64,000 nt of DNA from assembly GCA_947500525.1 (NCBI GenBank), contig CANMSH010000003.1, positions 310,001 through 374,000 of the forward strand, read 5' to 3'. Both the position numbers and the translations under genes were made by a program. Below are positions 56,047-64,000 of this stretch, piece after piece (the first letter of the stretch is position 1; the number at the start of each line of letters is the position of its first letter). Below the pieces are notes generated by a model. The model was not told the origin of the DNA and did no database searches. It saw only the letters and a program-made list of their open reading frames with translations. The stretch comes from an uncultured Flavobacteriaceae bacterium (GTDB lineage Bacteria; Bacteroidota; Bacteroidia; Flavobacteriales; Flavobacteriaceae).

Positions 56047-57225
56047 ATGAGTAATTCAGCCGATAATCGATATAAACTGCGTGGTGTTTCTGCCGCTAAA
56101 GAAGATGTGCACAATGCCATAAAAAATATTGACAAAGGATTATTTCCGAAGGCCTTTTGTAAAATTGTACCTGATTATCTTACGAACGACAAAGACTATT
56201 GTATTGTCATGCATGCAGATGGTGCAGGTACGAAATCTTCGTTAGCCTATATGTATTGGAAAGAAACAGGAGACCTGTCTGTTTGGAAAGGTATCGCCCA
56301 AGATGCCTTAATTATGAATATTGATGATTTACTGTGTATTGGTGCCACAGATAATATTCTCTTATCCTCTACTATCGGTAGAAATAAAAATTTAATTCCG
56401 GGTGAGGTATTATCGGCAATCATAAATGGCTCTGAAGAATTATTACAAGATCTCAAAAAGTTTGGTGTTACAATTTATTCAACTGGTGGAGAAACGGCTG
56501 ACGTTGGCGACTTAGTTAGAACAATTATTGTTGACTCAACGGTTACTGCTCGTATGAAACGTAGCGATGTTATAGACAATGCGAATATAAAAGATGGAGA
56601 TGTTATTGTAGGTTTAGCCTCTTTCGGACAAGCGACTTATGAAACTCAGTACAACGGGGGCATGGGAAGCAATGGGCTAACCTCAGCGCGGCATGATGTT
56701 TTTGAAAAATACTTAGCAAATAAATATCCTGAAAGTTTTGACGCTGCCGTCCCCAATGAATTGGTGTATTCTGGAAATGTAAAATTGACTGATTCTGTTA
56801 ATGACGCACCTATTGATGCCGGAAAACTCGTGCTTTCTCCTACAAGAACCTATGCACCCATCATCAAAGAAATTCTTTCAAAATATACACCAAATGATAT
56901 TCATGGAATGGTGCATTGTAGTGGAGGAGCACAAACCAAAATTTTGCACTTCGTAGAAAACTTACATATAATTAAAGACAATCTTTTTGATATTCCGCCT
57001 CTCTTTAAATTGATACAAGAACAATCGAAAACAGATTGGAAAGAAATGTATCAAGTATTTAATTGCGGACACAGAATGGAAATCTATGTACCTAAAGAAA
57101 TCGCACAAGACATTATTGATATTTCAAAAAGCTTTAATGTGGAAGCTCAGATTGTTGGGCGTGTGGAATCATCGAATGATAAAAAATTAACTATCTCTAG
57201 TGAATTCGGAGAGTTCATCTACTAA
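56047..57225 (+). CDS. purM: Phosphoribosylformylglycinamidine cyclo-ligase (AIR synthase)
   Basis: The product has 392 residues. The start at 56047 (MSNSADNRYKLRGV) is chosen; an upstream in-frame ATG at 56005 lies inside the protease gene. It shows the PurM N-terminal fold (MHADGAGTKSSLAY, NIDDLLCIGA, YSTGGETADVGD) and C-terminal NCGHRMEIYV. It makes AIR from FGAM with ATP in purine synthesis. It is somewhat longer than E. coli PurM, as is usual in Bacteroidota. It is the last gene of the pheS operon and converges on an unknown gene. Confidence 0.9.
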   Translation: MSNSADNRYKLRGVSAAKEDVHNAIKNIDKGLFPKAFCKIVPDYLTNDKDYCIVMHADGAGTKSSLAYMYWKETGDLSVWKGIAQDALIMNIDDLLCIGATDNILLSSTIGRNKNLIPGEVLSAIINGSEELLQDLKKFGVTIYSTGGETADVGDLVRTIIVDSTVTARMKRSDVIDNANIKDGDVIVGLASFGQATYETQYNGGMGSNGLTSARHDVFEKYLANKYPESFDAAVPNELVYSGNVKLTDSVNDAPIDAGKLVLSPTRTYAPIIKEILSKYTPNDIHGMVHCSGGAQTKILHFVENLHIIKDNLFDIPPLFKLIQEQSKTDWKEMYQVFNCGHRMEIYVPKEIAQDIIDISKSFNVEAQIVGRVESSNDKKLTISSEFGEFIY

Positions 57226-57229
57226 AAAA

Positions 57230-57955
57230 TCAAGTTAGGTTTAGTAACTCCTTTTCCATCTTCATAATAAAATCAAACACTTCTTGTGCTTCTTTTTTTG
57301 ATAGATCATTAAAGATGGTATCTGCTTGTACAATTATTTCTTTGCCTATTTCTAAACCTTTAACTTCTTCATTAGAATATATGTTAGGGCGATCTTTCAT
57401 TTTTTTAATTAACAATTCTAAGATCATCTTAATTTTTGACATTAGTTTGGTATCTCGCAAAATATCAAATAGACTATACATACTTTGAACATAGGTTTCT
57501 AGCTGATCTCTAGATAAATCATCTATAAAACCTTGCATAACTTGATCTGAAAAAGGTGGTTTTTTTCTTGTGCTAATTGCTTTTTCTATCAAAGCGCCTT
57601 CTAACCTATTTGCTCTCCTGAAGGCTTTTAAAGCCTTTATTCCAGCATTCAATATTTTGGGTAAGTCTTTTCCATATTTAAAAACGATACTTACCGAGTC
57701 TACGACAAGTCTTAATAACTTCTCTGGATTCTTTAAATAATGATCTAAACTTTGAAAAGCATCGTCGAGTTCTTTTCTTTTTATTGGTTCGGGATACGAG
57801 TAATTTAAAAAATAGTTTTTGATCTTAACCGAAACTTCCTCAGAGTATGCATTTGGAATATCATTTCTTTGCTTAAGGGTCTTATACGCATACTTTTGCT
57901 GAATAATATTTCGATACCCAATAATTATCCCTTCCAATAATAGTTCTTTATCCAT
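57230..57955 (-). CDS. Unrecognised all-helical protein
   Basis: A 241-residue, Lys/Glu/Leu-rich protein with no signal peptide, membrane segment or metal motif that I can see. It is predicted to be all alpha-helical, with possible repeats of about 40 residues. I do not recognise the family. It is alone on its strand between purM (converging) and the ABC exporter genes (diverging). Codon use resembles the neighbours and the reading frame is clean, so it is probably a real gene. Confidence 0.7.
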   Translation of the reverse strand: MDKELLLEGIIIGYRNIIQQKYAYKTLKQRNDIPNAYSEEVSVKIKNYFLNYSYPEPIKRKELDDAFQSLDHYLKNPEKLLRLVVDSVSIVFKYGKDLPKILNAGIKALKAFRRANRLEGALIEKAISTRKKPPFSDQVMQGFIDDLSRDQLETYVQSMYSLFDILRDTKLMSKIKMILELLIKKMKDRPNIYSNEEVKGLEIGKEIIVQADTIFNDLSKKEAQEVFDFIMKMEKELLNLT

Positions 57956-58129
57956 AAGAAAAAGCCTAACCTCTTAAACTAAGCGGTGTAAAAATAACAA
58001 TATTCATTATCACTTATGGTATGAATTCAACGAACATATAAACTTATTCAGCACTGTTTTTTAGAATAATTTAGTTAAAATTGTAACAAATACCCATTTA
58101 GGAATACATATTATACCAAACAACTCAAC

Positions 58130-59599
58130 ATGATCTTACACTTTCTTAAACTAGAGTGGAAACAATATTTCCGTTCTTCTTATTGGGGAAAAGGCATCGC
58201 ATTAAAAATTTTAATGGCCTTTTTTGCCTTATATTTTATAGTCTCATTTCTATCTATTGGTATTGGTGGTTATTATTTATTGAAAAAAGAATTTCCCGAG
58301 CAAGATCCGTTGCAAATAGTGAATTCATTTTTAATTTTTGCGATTCTAGGTGACTTAATCGTTCGTTATTTAATGCAAAAGTTACCTATAATGAATATAA
58401 AACCTATGCTCATTTTACCCATTAAGAAGCGTAGCTTGGTGCATTTTGTACTTGGAAAATCGACATTTTCCTTTTTTAATTTTATGTCACTTTTTTTCTA
58501 TATTCCGTTCGCCATTGTGCTTATAAAAGAAGGATATGACACACCTGGTATCATCGGATGGCTGTTGGCCATGCTATTTATTATACAAGCCATTAATTTT
58601 TTAAATTTTTTAATCAACAAAAACAATATAGCTTTTTGGGTTATTGCAGTTGGTACAGCTGGATTAATAGCCTTGCAAAATTTTGAGATTTTAGATGTAA
58701 GAATTTATAGTCAACGCATTTTTGATGCGATTGTAGCCAATCCGCCATTAGCTATAATTCCATTAGGAGTTGCTTTGGTATTATACTATTTAAACTTCAA
58801 CCTTTTAAAGAATAAGGTATACTTGGATGATGCAGTTTCTAAAAAAATTAAAGAGGCTACTTCTGCTGATTTATCTTGGGCAGACAGACTAGGAGATGTT
58901 GCTCCATTCATTAAAAATGACATTCGTCTTATTTGGCGCAATAAACGTACTAAAACCGTTTTTCTAATGTCATTTCTCTTTTTGTTTTATGGATTAATCT
59001 TTTTTGACAATCCGATATACAGAGAAAAAATGCCTGGCTTTTTACTATTCGCTGCACTCTTTGTAACAGGTGGATTTACATTAAATTATGGACAGTTTGT
59101 TCCAGCCTGGGATAGCTCATATTATAAAATGTTAATGAGTCAAAATATCCGTTATCGAAAATTCTTAGAAAGCAAATGGTTTCTTATGGTCGCCATGACA
59201 ACCATTCTTTATTTTCTCAGTATTCCTTATTTATATTATGGTGTGGATATTTTTCTAATGATAACGGCAGGAGCTATATTCAATATTGGATTCAATTCTT
59301 TATTTCTACTATTTGCAGGCTCGTTCAATCGCAAAAGAATTGATCTAGAAAAAAGTGGTTTTTCGAATATGCAAGGCACAAGTGCGACGCAATTTTTAAT
59401 CATTATTCCATTAATGGTATTGCCCATGTTACTATTTTGGGTATTTGACAAATTTGTTAGTACGAACGCCGGACTCATTGCTGTAGCTTCACTTGGAATT
59501 ATTGGACTCCTATTTAAAAACTATTTCATGAATTTGATCGAGAAAAAGTATATCAAAGATAAATATGCTGCAATTCATGCGTTCGATCAAAAATCGTAA
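58130..59599 (+). CDS. DUF5687 family ABC-type permease
   Basis: A 489-residue inner-membrane protein with about 12 hydrophobic helices and a cytoplasmic segment near residues 240-270 (ADLSWADRLGDVAPFIKNDIRLIWRNKR). It is followed after 23 bases by an ABC ATPase gene, so it is the membrane part of an exporter. It fits DUF5687, found in Flavobacteriia. The transported substrate is unknown. Confidence 0.83.
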   Translation: MILHFLKLEWKQYFRSSYWGKGIALKILMAFFALYFIVSFLSIGIGGYYLLKKEFPEQDPLQIVNSFLIFAILGDLIVRYLMQKLPIMNIKPMLILPIKKRSLVHFVLGKSTFSFFNFMSLFFYIPFAIVLIKEGYDTPGIIGWLLAMLFIIQAINFLNFLINKNNIAFWVIAVGTAGLIALQNFEILDVRIYSQRIFDAIVANPPLAIIPLGVALVLYYLNFNLLKNKVYLDDAVSKKIKEATSADLSWADRLGDVAPFIKNDIRLIWRNKRTKTVFLMSFLFLFYGLIFFDNPIYREKMPGFLLFAALFVTGGFTLNYGQFVPAWDSSYYKMLMSQNIRYRKFLESKWFLMVAMTTILYFLSIPYLYYGVDIFLMITAGAIFNIGFNSLFLLFAGSFNRKRIDLEKSGFSNMQGTSATQFLIIIPLMVLPMLLFWVFDKFVSTNAGLIAVASLGIIGLLFKNYFMNLIEKKYIKDKYAAIHAFDQKS

Positions 59600-59622
59600 C
59601 CAAAACACTAAAACAACTCACT

Positions 59623-60318
59623 ATGATAATTTCGAATAATATTTCTAAAAAATACGGACAAAATGAGGTTTTAAATATAGAATCTCTTGATATACCTAAA
59701 GGTCAAAGTTTTGGTCTAGTTGGCAATAATGGTGCAGGTAAAACAACTTACTTTAATATTTTACTTGACCTTATAAGACCTACTACGGGTCAAATAAAAA
59801 ATAACAACGTCATTGTAAATGAAAGTGAAGATTGGAAGTCGTTTACAGGATCGTTTATTGATGAAAGCTTTTTAATTGGCTATCTTACTCCTGAAGAGTA
59901 TTTTTACTTTATTGGTGACCTAAGAGGCATGAACACGGCTGATGTGGATACTTATTTACAGCAATTTAGTGAGCTTTTTAATGACGAAATCATCGGAAAG
60001 AAGAAATTTTTAAGAGACCTCTCAAAAGGAAATCAAAAAAAAGCGGGTATCGTAGGGGCTATGATGGGTAATCCAAGTGTTGTAATTTTAGATGAACCCT
60101 TTGCGAATTTAGATCCAACGACACAGATCAGACTCAAACAACTATTAAAAACCTTAACCGAAGATCGCGATGTAACCTTGCTTGTTTCTAGTCATGATTT
60201 AAATCATGTTACAGAAGTGTGCGAGCGCATTGTTGTATTAGATAAAGGTATTGTTGTAAAGGATATTCAAACCTCCTCTAAAACGCTTCAAGAATTAGAG
60301 AGTTATTTCGCCGTTTAG
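59623..60318 (+). CDS. ABC transporter ATP-binding protein
   Basis: A 231-residue ATPase with Walker A GNNGAGKTT, the signature motif in DLSKGNQKKAG (LSKGN variant), Walker B VVILDEPFANLD and the switch His in LLVSSHDLNH. It powers the DUF5687 permease encoded just upstream. The type resembles ABC-2 exporters such as lantibiotic or antibiotic efflux pumps. Confidence 0.94.
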   Translation: MIISNNISKKYGQNEVLNIESLDIPKGQSFGLVGNNGAGKTTYFNILLDLIRPTTGQIKNNNVIVNESEDWKSFTGSFIDESFLIGYLTPEEYFYFIGDLRGMNTADVDTYLQQFSELFNDEIIGKKKFLRDLSKGNQKKAGIVGAMMGNPSVVILDEPFANLDPTTQIRLKQLLKTLTEDRDVTLLVSSHDLNHVTEVCERIVVLDKGIVVKDIQTSSKTLQELESYFAV

Positions 60319-60472
60319 TTGCGATTAATTAAGAAGCACATCCAATAAAAAGCATACCGATTTCAATCTTTTACGCAAAGCTTAAATTTCATCTATAAAT
60401 ATTTGTACTTTTACACTCTTACTTGCAATAAATTGAACGCATTTAAGTTAAAATATTAGATATTATTTCATT

Positions 60473-62788
60473 TTGAAAAAAGGAATTCTCAGTGCTTTAT
60501 TTCTTGTCTGCATTTTGGTGCTTGTAGTAGCATGTTCTACAAAGAAGAATAGCATGGTGAATAGAAGTTTTCATTCTGTTACCACAAAGTACAATGTCTT
60601 GTATAATGGTCAAGTGGCTTTTGACCAAGAAAAGAAACAAATTGATGATAATTATAACGACAATTTTTGGTTGCGCTTACCTATCGAGCCTCTAAAAATT
60701 GTTGAAAAAGAAATTGCCATCACTGACCTGTCAGACAAAGAAACAAAAAAAGAGGACGAGGAAGAAGCCTTAGAAGGCTTTGAAAAAGCCGAACAAAAAG
60801 CTATCAAGGCAATTCAAAAGCATTCGATGAAAATTGCCAATATCGAACGCAATAAACAAATAGATGATGCTTATTTATTACTAGGAAAAACACGTTACTA
60901 TCAACAACGTTTTGTTCCAGCGTTAGAAGCCTTTAATTTTATCTTAGGAAATTATACAGATCTTCCATTACGCGATGAAACCAAAATTTGGCAAGCCAAG
61001 ACTCTTGTACGTTTGCAAAATGAAAAATTAGCGACAGAAACATTAGACATACTTCTTAAAGATGATACCTTACCGTTAAGTATTATTGAAAACGCCTATA
61101 CTACGAAGGCCATGGTATACGAATCTTTAGATAGTACTGAAGCGATTATTAAAAATCTAAATCAGGCAGTACTTTATTCGGTAAATAAAAAATTGAAGGC
61201 TCGAAATCTCTTTATTCTAGGTCAATTATACAGAGAGCAAAATAATATCGATTCGTCAAATATTGCCTTTGAAAAACTGATCAATTTTAGAAGAGCTCCG
61301 TATAGATATAAAATTCATGCACAAATAGATCGTGCTAAAAATTACGCTAGCAGTGACAGCACGGCGTTAGTCTTTAAAACCTTAAATAAACTAATAAAAG
61401 ATAGAGATAATCGTCCTTACTTAGATGAGTTATATTATCAAAAAGCTTTGATAGAAATACAAAATGATAGTATTGACGCTGCCGTGGTGAACCTAAATAA
61501 TTCTATTCATACCAACGAGGCAAAACCTTTTCAACAAGAATTGTCTTACGAAGCCTTAGGAAGCATCAATTTTGAAAAAGCAAATTTTAAATTAGCAGGT
61601 GCCTATTACGATAGTGTTTTGCAACTCGCCAACAATAGAAATACCAAACGTATTAGACGCTTAGCTCGTGTTCGTAAAAGCTTAGACGAAGTAATCCTTT
61701 TTGAGGGAATATCACATGTTGGAGATAGTATTTTGACCATTGCCGCAATGAGTAAAGAAGAGCAAACTGCTTTTTACCAAAAATATATCGATGAGCTTAA
61801 ATTAAAAGATGAAGAAGCGAAGAAAAAATTAGAACGTGAAGAGGAAATATTGACTTCGGGTTTTGGTAATTTAAATTCGAATGACGATGTAGCAAGCACA
61901 GGAGGTACATTTTACTTTTATAATGTTCAAGTTGAAGGATTCGGACAACAAGAATTTAAAAAAATATGGGGTAATAGAATTTTAGAAGACAATTGGAGGC
62001 TTTCTGACAAACAGTCTTTGATTGATAATAATGGAACCAACGATATCGCTCTTGCCGCTGCACAAACACCTGTTGATGAAAGCAAAAGATATGATCTTGA
62101 CTATTACTTAAATGGTATCCCCACCGAACAAACAGCTATCGACAGTTTATCTTCTATACGAAACAATGCATATTATCAACTAGGGCTGATTTACAAAGAG
62201 CAGTTCAAAGAATATCAACTAGCTGCTGATCGCTTAGAGAAACTTTTAACATTATCACCAAAGGAAAACTTGATATTACCAATCAAATATCATTTACATA
62301 AAATTTATGCTAATTTTGATGTAGAAAAGAGCAATAAATTCAAGGAAGAAGTCGTTACAAATTATCCAGATTCGAGATATGCAACGATTATTTTGAATCC
62401 TGATGAAGTGTCAGCTTACGATAGTAAAGTAAAAACACCGGAAGATATTTATAATGAAATTTATTGTAGGTACGATTTTCAACACTATGAAGAGGTTTAC
62501 CTAAGATCAGAAAAGGCTGTTCAACAATTTAAAGATTTACCAATCATTCCGAAGTTTGAATTACTCAAAGCATATGCAGTTAAACAAACAAAAGGGATAG
62601 ATGCTTTTAAAAAAGCGATAGATTTTGTAGCTTTGAGCTATCCTAATACAGTCGAAGGTAAACATGCTATTAAATTACTAAACGACATTGAAGGTGCTGC
62701 CGCTGGCAAAACCCCTAAATTAGAAGGAGCTACAGAAAAAGAAAATATGAATACTCCCCCAGTCAAAAAAAAGAATAGAGAGAAGTGA
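60473..62788 (+). CDS. sprE: Gliding motility/T9SS periplasmic lipoprotein SprE (PorW)
   Basis: A 771-residue lipoprotein with lipobox Cys21 (LVVACSTKKN). It starts at a TTG codon; no ATG gives a better signal peptide. The N-terminal segment NRSFHSVTTKYNVLYNGQ with the following DNFWLRLPIEPL is characteristic of SprE/PorW, and tetratricopeptide repeats follow throughout. SprE is needed for the type IX secretion system and gliding in Flavobacterium, linking the outer-membrane channel to the motor ring. It lies 29 bases before the bactofilin gene on the same strand. A secretion partner is not visible in the window. Confidence 0.88.
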   Translation: MKKGILSALFLVCILVLVVACSTKKNSMVNRSFHSVTTKYNVLYNGQVAFDQEKKQIDDNYNDNFWLRLPIEPLKIVEKEIAITDLSDKETKKEDEEEALEGFEKAEQKAIKAIQKHSMKIANIERNKQIDDAYLLLGKTRYYQQRFVPALEAFNFILGNYTDLPLRDETKIWQAKTLVRLQNEKLATETLDILLKDDTLPLSIIENAYTTKAMVYESLDSTEAIIKNLNQAVLYSVNKKLKARNLFILGQLYREQNNIDSSNIAFEKLINFRRAPYRYKIHAQIDRAKNYASSDSTALVFKTLNKLIKDRDNRPYLDELYYQKALIEIQNDSIDAAVVNLNNSIHTNEAKPFQQELSYEALGSINFEKANFKLAGAYYDSVLQLANNRNTKRIRRLARVRKSLDEVILFEGISHVGDSILTIAAMSKEEQTAFYQKYIDELKLKDEEAKKKLEREEEILTSGFGNLNSNDDVASTGGTFYFYNVQVEGFGQQEFKKIWGNRILEDNWRLSDKQSLIDNNGTNDIALAAAQTPVDESKRYDLDYYLNGIPTEQTAIDSLSSIRNNAYYQLGLIYKEQFKEYQLAADRLEKLLTLSPKENLILPIKYHLHKIYANFDVEKSNKFKEEVVTNYPDSRYATIILNPDEVSAYDSKVKTPEDIYNEIYCRYDFQHYEEVYLRSEKAVQQFKDLPIIPKFELLKAYAVKQTKGIDAFKKAIDFVALSYPNTVEGKHAIKLLNDIEGAAAGKTPKLEGATEKENMNTPPVKKKNREK

Positions 62789-62817
62789 AACGGAGTTAAA
62801 TTTTAAAACCAAAAATT

Positions 62818-63216
62818 ATGTTTTCTGAAAAAAAATCAGGCCCCAACCAAGCATTAGCAAGAAATATTATAGGAAAAGACACTGCATTTGTAGGAGACAT
62901 CAAATCTGAAGGAGATTTTAGAATTGATGGTAATGTAAAAGGTACCATAAAAACAAAAGGACGTGTTGTAATTGGCAGAGAAGGTTCTGTAGATGGCAAC
63001 ATAGAATGTACAAATGCTGACATAGAAGGTAAATTTTCTGGCAATTTGTTAGTAGATCAATTACTATCGTTAAAAGCCACTGCTAATATCTCTGGTGAAG
63101 TTGTTTTGGATAAGCTTTCTGTAGAACCTGGCGCTACGTTTAATGCTTCATGTAATATGAAAGGATCTGTAAAAGCGCTAAAGAATGATCAACCAAAAGC
63201 CGAAAAAACCGCTTAA
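62818..63216 (+). CDS. Bactofilin (polymer-forming cytoskeletal protein)
   Basis: A 132-residue protein with the bactofilin beta-helix repeats (VGDIKSEGDFRIDGNVKGTI, then GREGSVDGNIE, ADIEGKFSGN). Bactofilins polymerise without nucleotides and help shape the cell or position partners. Its 3' end overlaps the AtpZ gene by 32 bases, tying it to the ATP synthase operon. Confidence 0.92.
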   Translation: MFSEKKSGPNQALARNIIGKDTAFVGDIKSEGDFRIDGNVKGTIKTKGRVVIGREGSVDGNIECTNADIEGKFSGNLLVDQLLSLKATANISGEVVLDKLSVEPGATFNASCNMKGSVKALKNDQPKAEKTA

Positions 63217-63415
63217 AAATAATTATGCTCGATTTTCTGGAATAGCAATTCAAATGTTTGTTATTATTGGTTTGGGAACTTATGCAGGACTCAAATTAGA
63301 TGAAAACTATCCGAATAAACATAATTTGTATACAGTAGGCTTTTCGCTAGGCTCGGTAATACTTGCAATTATTTTTGTCATTAAACGTATATTAGCGGCC
63401 TCAAAAGACGATTGA
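63185..63415 (+). CDS. AtpZ/AtpI family ATP synthase assembly protein
   Basis: A 76-residue membrane protein with two helices and the AtpZ pattern ARFSGIAIQM..GLGTYAGLKLDE. AtpZ/AtpI proteins assist assembly of the c-ring or magnesium supply. The start at 63185 lies inside the bactofilin gene, and no later start codon precedes the conserved part. It is followed by the AtpI-like gene and atpB. Confidence 0.88.
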   Translation: MINQKPKKPLKNNYARFSGIAIQMFVIIGLGTYAGLKLDENYPNKHNLYTVGFSLGSVILAIIFVIKRILAASKDD

Positions 63416-63418
63416 CAA

Positions 63419-63817
63419 ATGAATGCGATTTTTAAGAAAAGACAACTAGATTTTACCCTTAAAATAATTCTTTTTTCAGGAATTCTCTTTGGAGTTCATA
63501 GTTATCTTTTCGCTCATTTTTTTGAGCATACCCTCTTTTTCCCTATCTGGCAAGTGTATCTTTTTCTTCTTGTGGTAACTTTTCTCATTTTTACCAGTAT
63601 AAACTACCGATATGCTAATGGAAATACAAGCATTTTTAATCTGTTTTTAATGTCTACACTTTTAAAAATGTTTTTGGCCGTTATTTTTTTACTTCCACTC
63701 CTCCTTTCAGACATAGAAAATAAAAAAACAGACGTCATTAATTTCTTCATACCCTATTTCTTATTTTTATTTTTTGAAGTCTTCACAATCACTACATTTC
63801 TCCAAAAAAACGAGTAA
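63419..63817 (+). CDS. Small four-helix membrane protein (DUF6168-like)
   Basis: A 132-residue protein with four hydrophobic helices and a conserved loop YRYANGNT before the third helix. It occupies the place of atpI, between AtpZ and atpB, in the ATP synthase operon. It resembles the DUF6168 family of Flavobacteriia. A role in ATP synthase assembly is inferred from its position. Confidence 0.75.
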   Translation: MNAIFKKRQLDFTLKIILFSGILFGVHSYLFAHFFEHTLFFPIWQVYLFLLVVTFLIFTSINYRYANGNTSIFNLFLMSTLLKMFLAVIFLLPLLLSDIENKKTDVINFFIPYFLFLFFEVFTITTFLQKNE

Positions 63818-63874
63818 ATTTTCGATTAAAAAATACCACCAAAAAAAAGGTGTAAATAATCATTAAAATATTGT

Positions 63875-63904
63875 TTGTTGTTTCATATAATGTATGTACA
63901 TTTG
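63875..63904 (+). promoter_or_regulatory. Promoter of the ATP synthase operon
   Basis: TTG at 63875-63877 and TACATTTG at 63897-63904, separated by 19 bases, fit the Bacteroidota -33/-7 consensus (TTG, TAnnTTTG). The atpB start is 40 bases downstream. Confidence 0.7.
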
Positions 63905-63944
63905 CACCGAATTTTTAGAGACATATATTTATAATTTATAAGCA

Positions 63945-64000
63945 ATGCGTATCAATATCTTTAGAACATTTTTATTAGGATTCTTTTTCTTAATTTCCTT
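63945..64000 (+). CDS. atpB: ATP synthase subunit a, N-terminus (partial)
   Basis: The 56 visible bases begin MRINIFRTFLLGFFFLIS, a hydrophobic leader as found at the start of flavobacterial subunit a, which has an N-terminal signal-like helix. The call rests mainly on position after AtpZ and the AtpI-like gene and on the promoter before it; the rest of the gene is outside the window. Confidence 0.65.
   Translation, partial: MRINIFRTFLLGFFFLIS

Noticed and set aside
1..64000. tRNA genes, rRNA, prophage or transposase genes
   Set aside because: No cloverleaf, T-loop GGTTCGA signature, integrase or transposase motif was seen by eye in the intergenic gaps, all of which are under about 300 bases.

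Overview
The window is low-GC DNA with the features of a member of the Bacteroidota, most likely a marine or aquatic Flavobacteriaceae species. The evidence is a SusC/SusD pair, many lipoproteins, a type IX secretion/gliding lipoprotein (SprE/PorW), a DnaE polymerase with its own N-terminal exonuclease, several families largely confined to Flavobacteriia, and promoters of the TTG/TAnnTTTG type. I see no tRNA, rRNA, insertion sequence, prophage or CRISPR array. No gap between genes exceeds about 300 bases.

Region 1-17480 (minus strand) looks like a fructan-use locus. From upstream to downstream it holds a GH32 lipoprotein, a sugar-porter MFS transporter, a PfkB fructokinase, SusC, SusD and then a run of large FG-GAP/VCBS + ASPIC/UnbV lipoproteins (two complete, a third cut by the window edge) with a small lipoprotein between them. 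The proposed flow is capture and import of fructan pieces by SusCD, hydrolysis by GH32, fructose import by the MFS carrier and phosphorylation by the kinase. Two LacI-type palindromes lie upstream of susC and a weaker one lies upstream of GH32. An intrinsic terminator separates susD from the VCBS genes.

Region 17481-22051 (plus) is a short operon of an MFS carrier, a GH37 trehalase that resembles fungal neutral trehalases down to a calcium-loop-like N-terminus, and an NhaC-type antiporter. Region 22080-28095 holds era, a DUF1223 protein, a DUF1569 protein, an MDR-type oxidoreductase, a TPM-domain membrane protein and mpl (murein peptide recycling).

Region 28272-37871 (plus) is a tight four-gene envelope operon: a MuiA-like DUF4139 protein, a 2063-residue alpha-2-macroglobulin, an exo/endonuclease/phosphatase-family protein and a DUF1287 protein. 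The first two both carry sequence typical of SusC receptors (an LDEVVV motif with flanking pieces), which is the most unusual feature of the window. A cold-shock gene with a strong terminator and families of small palindromic repeats follow.

Region 38333-64000 is mostly housekeeping: dnaE, kdsB, rpsP-rimM-trmN6, a BASS transporter, an aldo/keto reductase with a saccharopine-dehydrogenase-like protein, pckA, dinB, gdhA, pheS, an aspartic protease, purM, an ABC exporter (DUF5687 + ATPase), sprE, a bactofilin, and the start of the ATP synthase operon (AtpZ, an AtpI-like protein, atpB). pckA and gdhA/pheS have AAACGTTT-centred palindromes upstream that resemble the susC sites, which hints at wider carbon control. 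All functional names rest on motif recognition by eye; no search was run.
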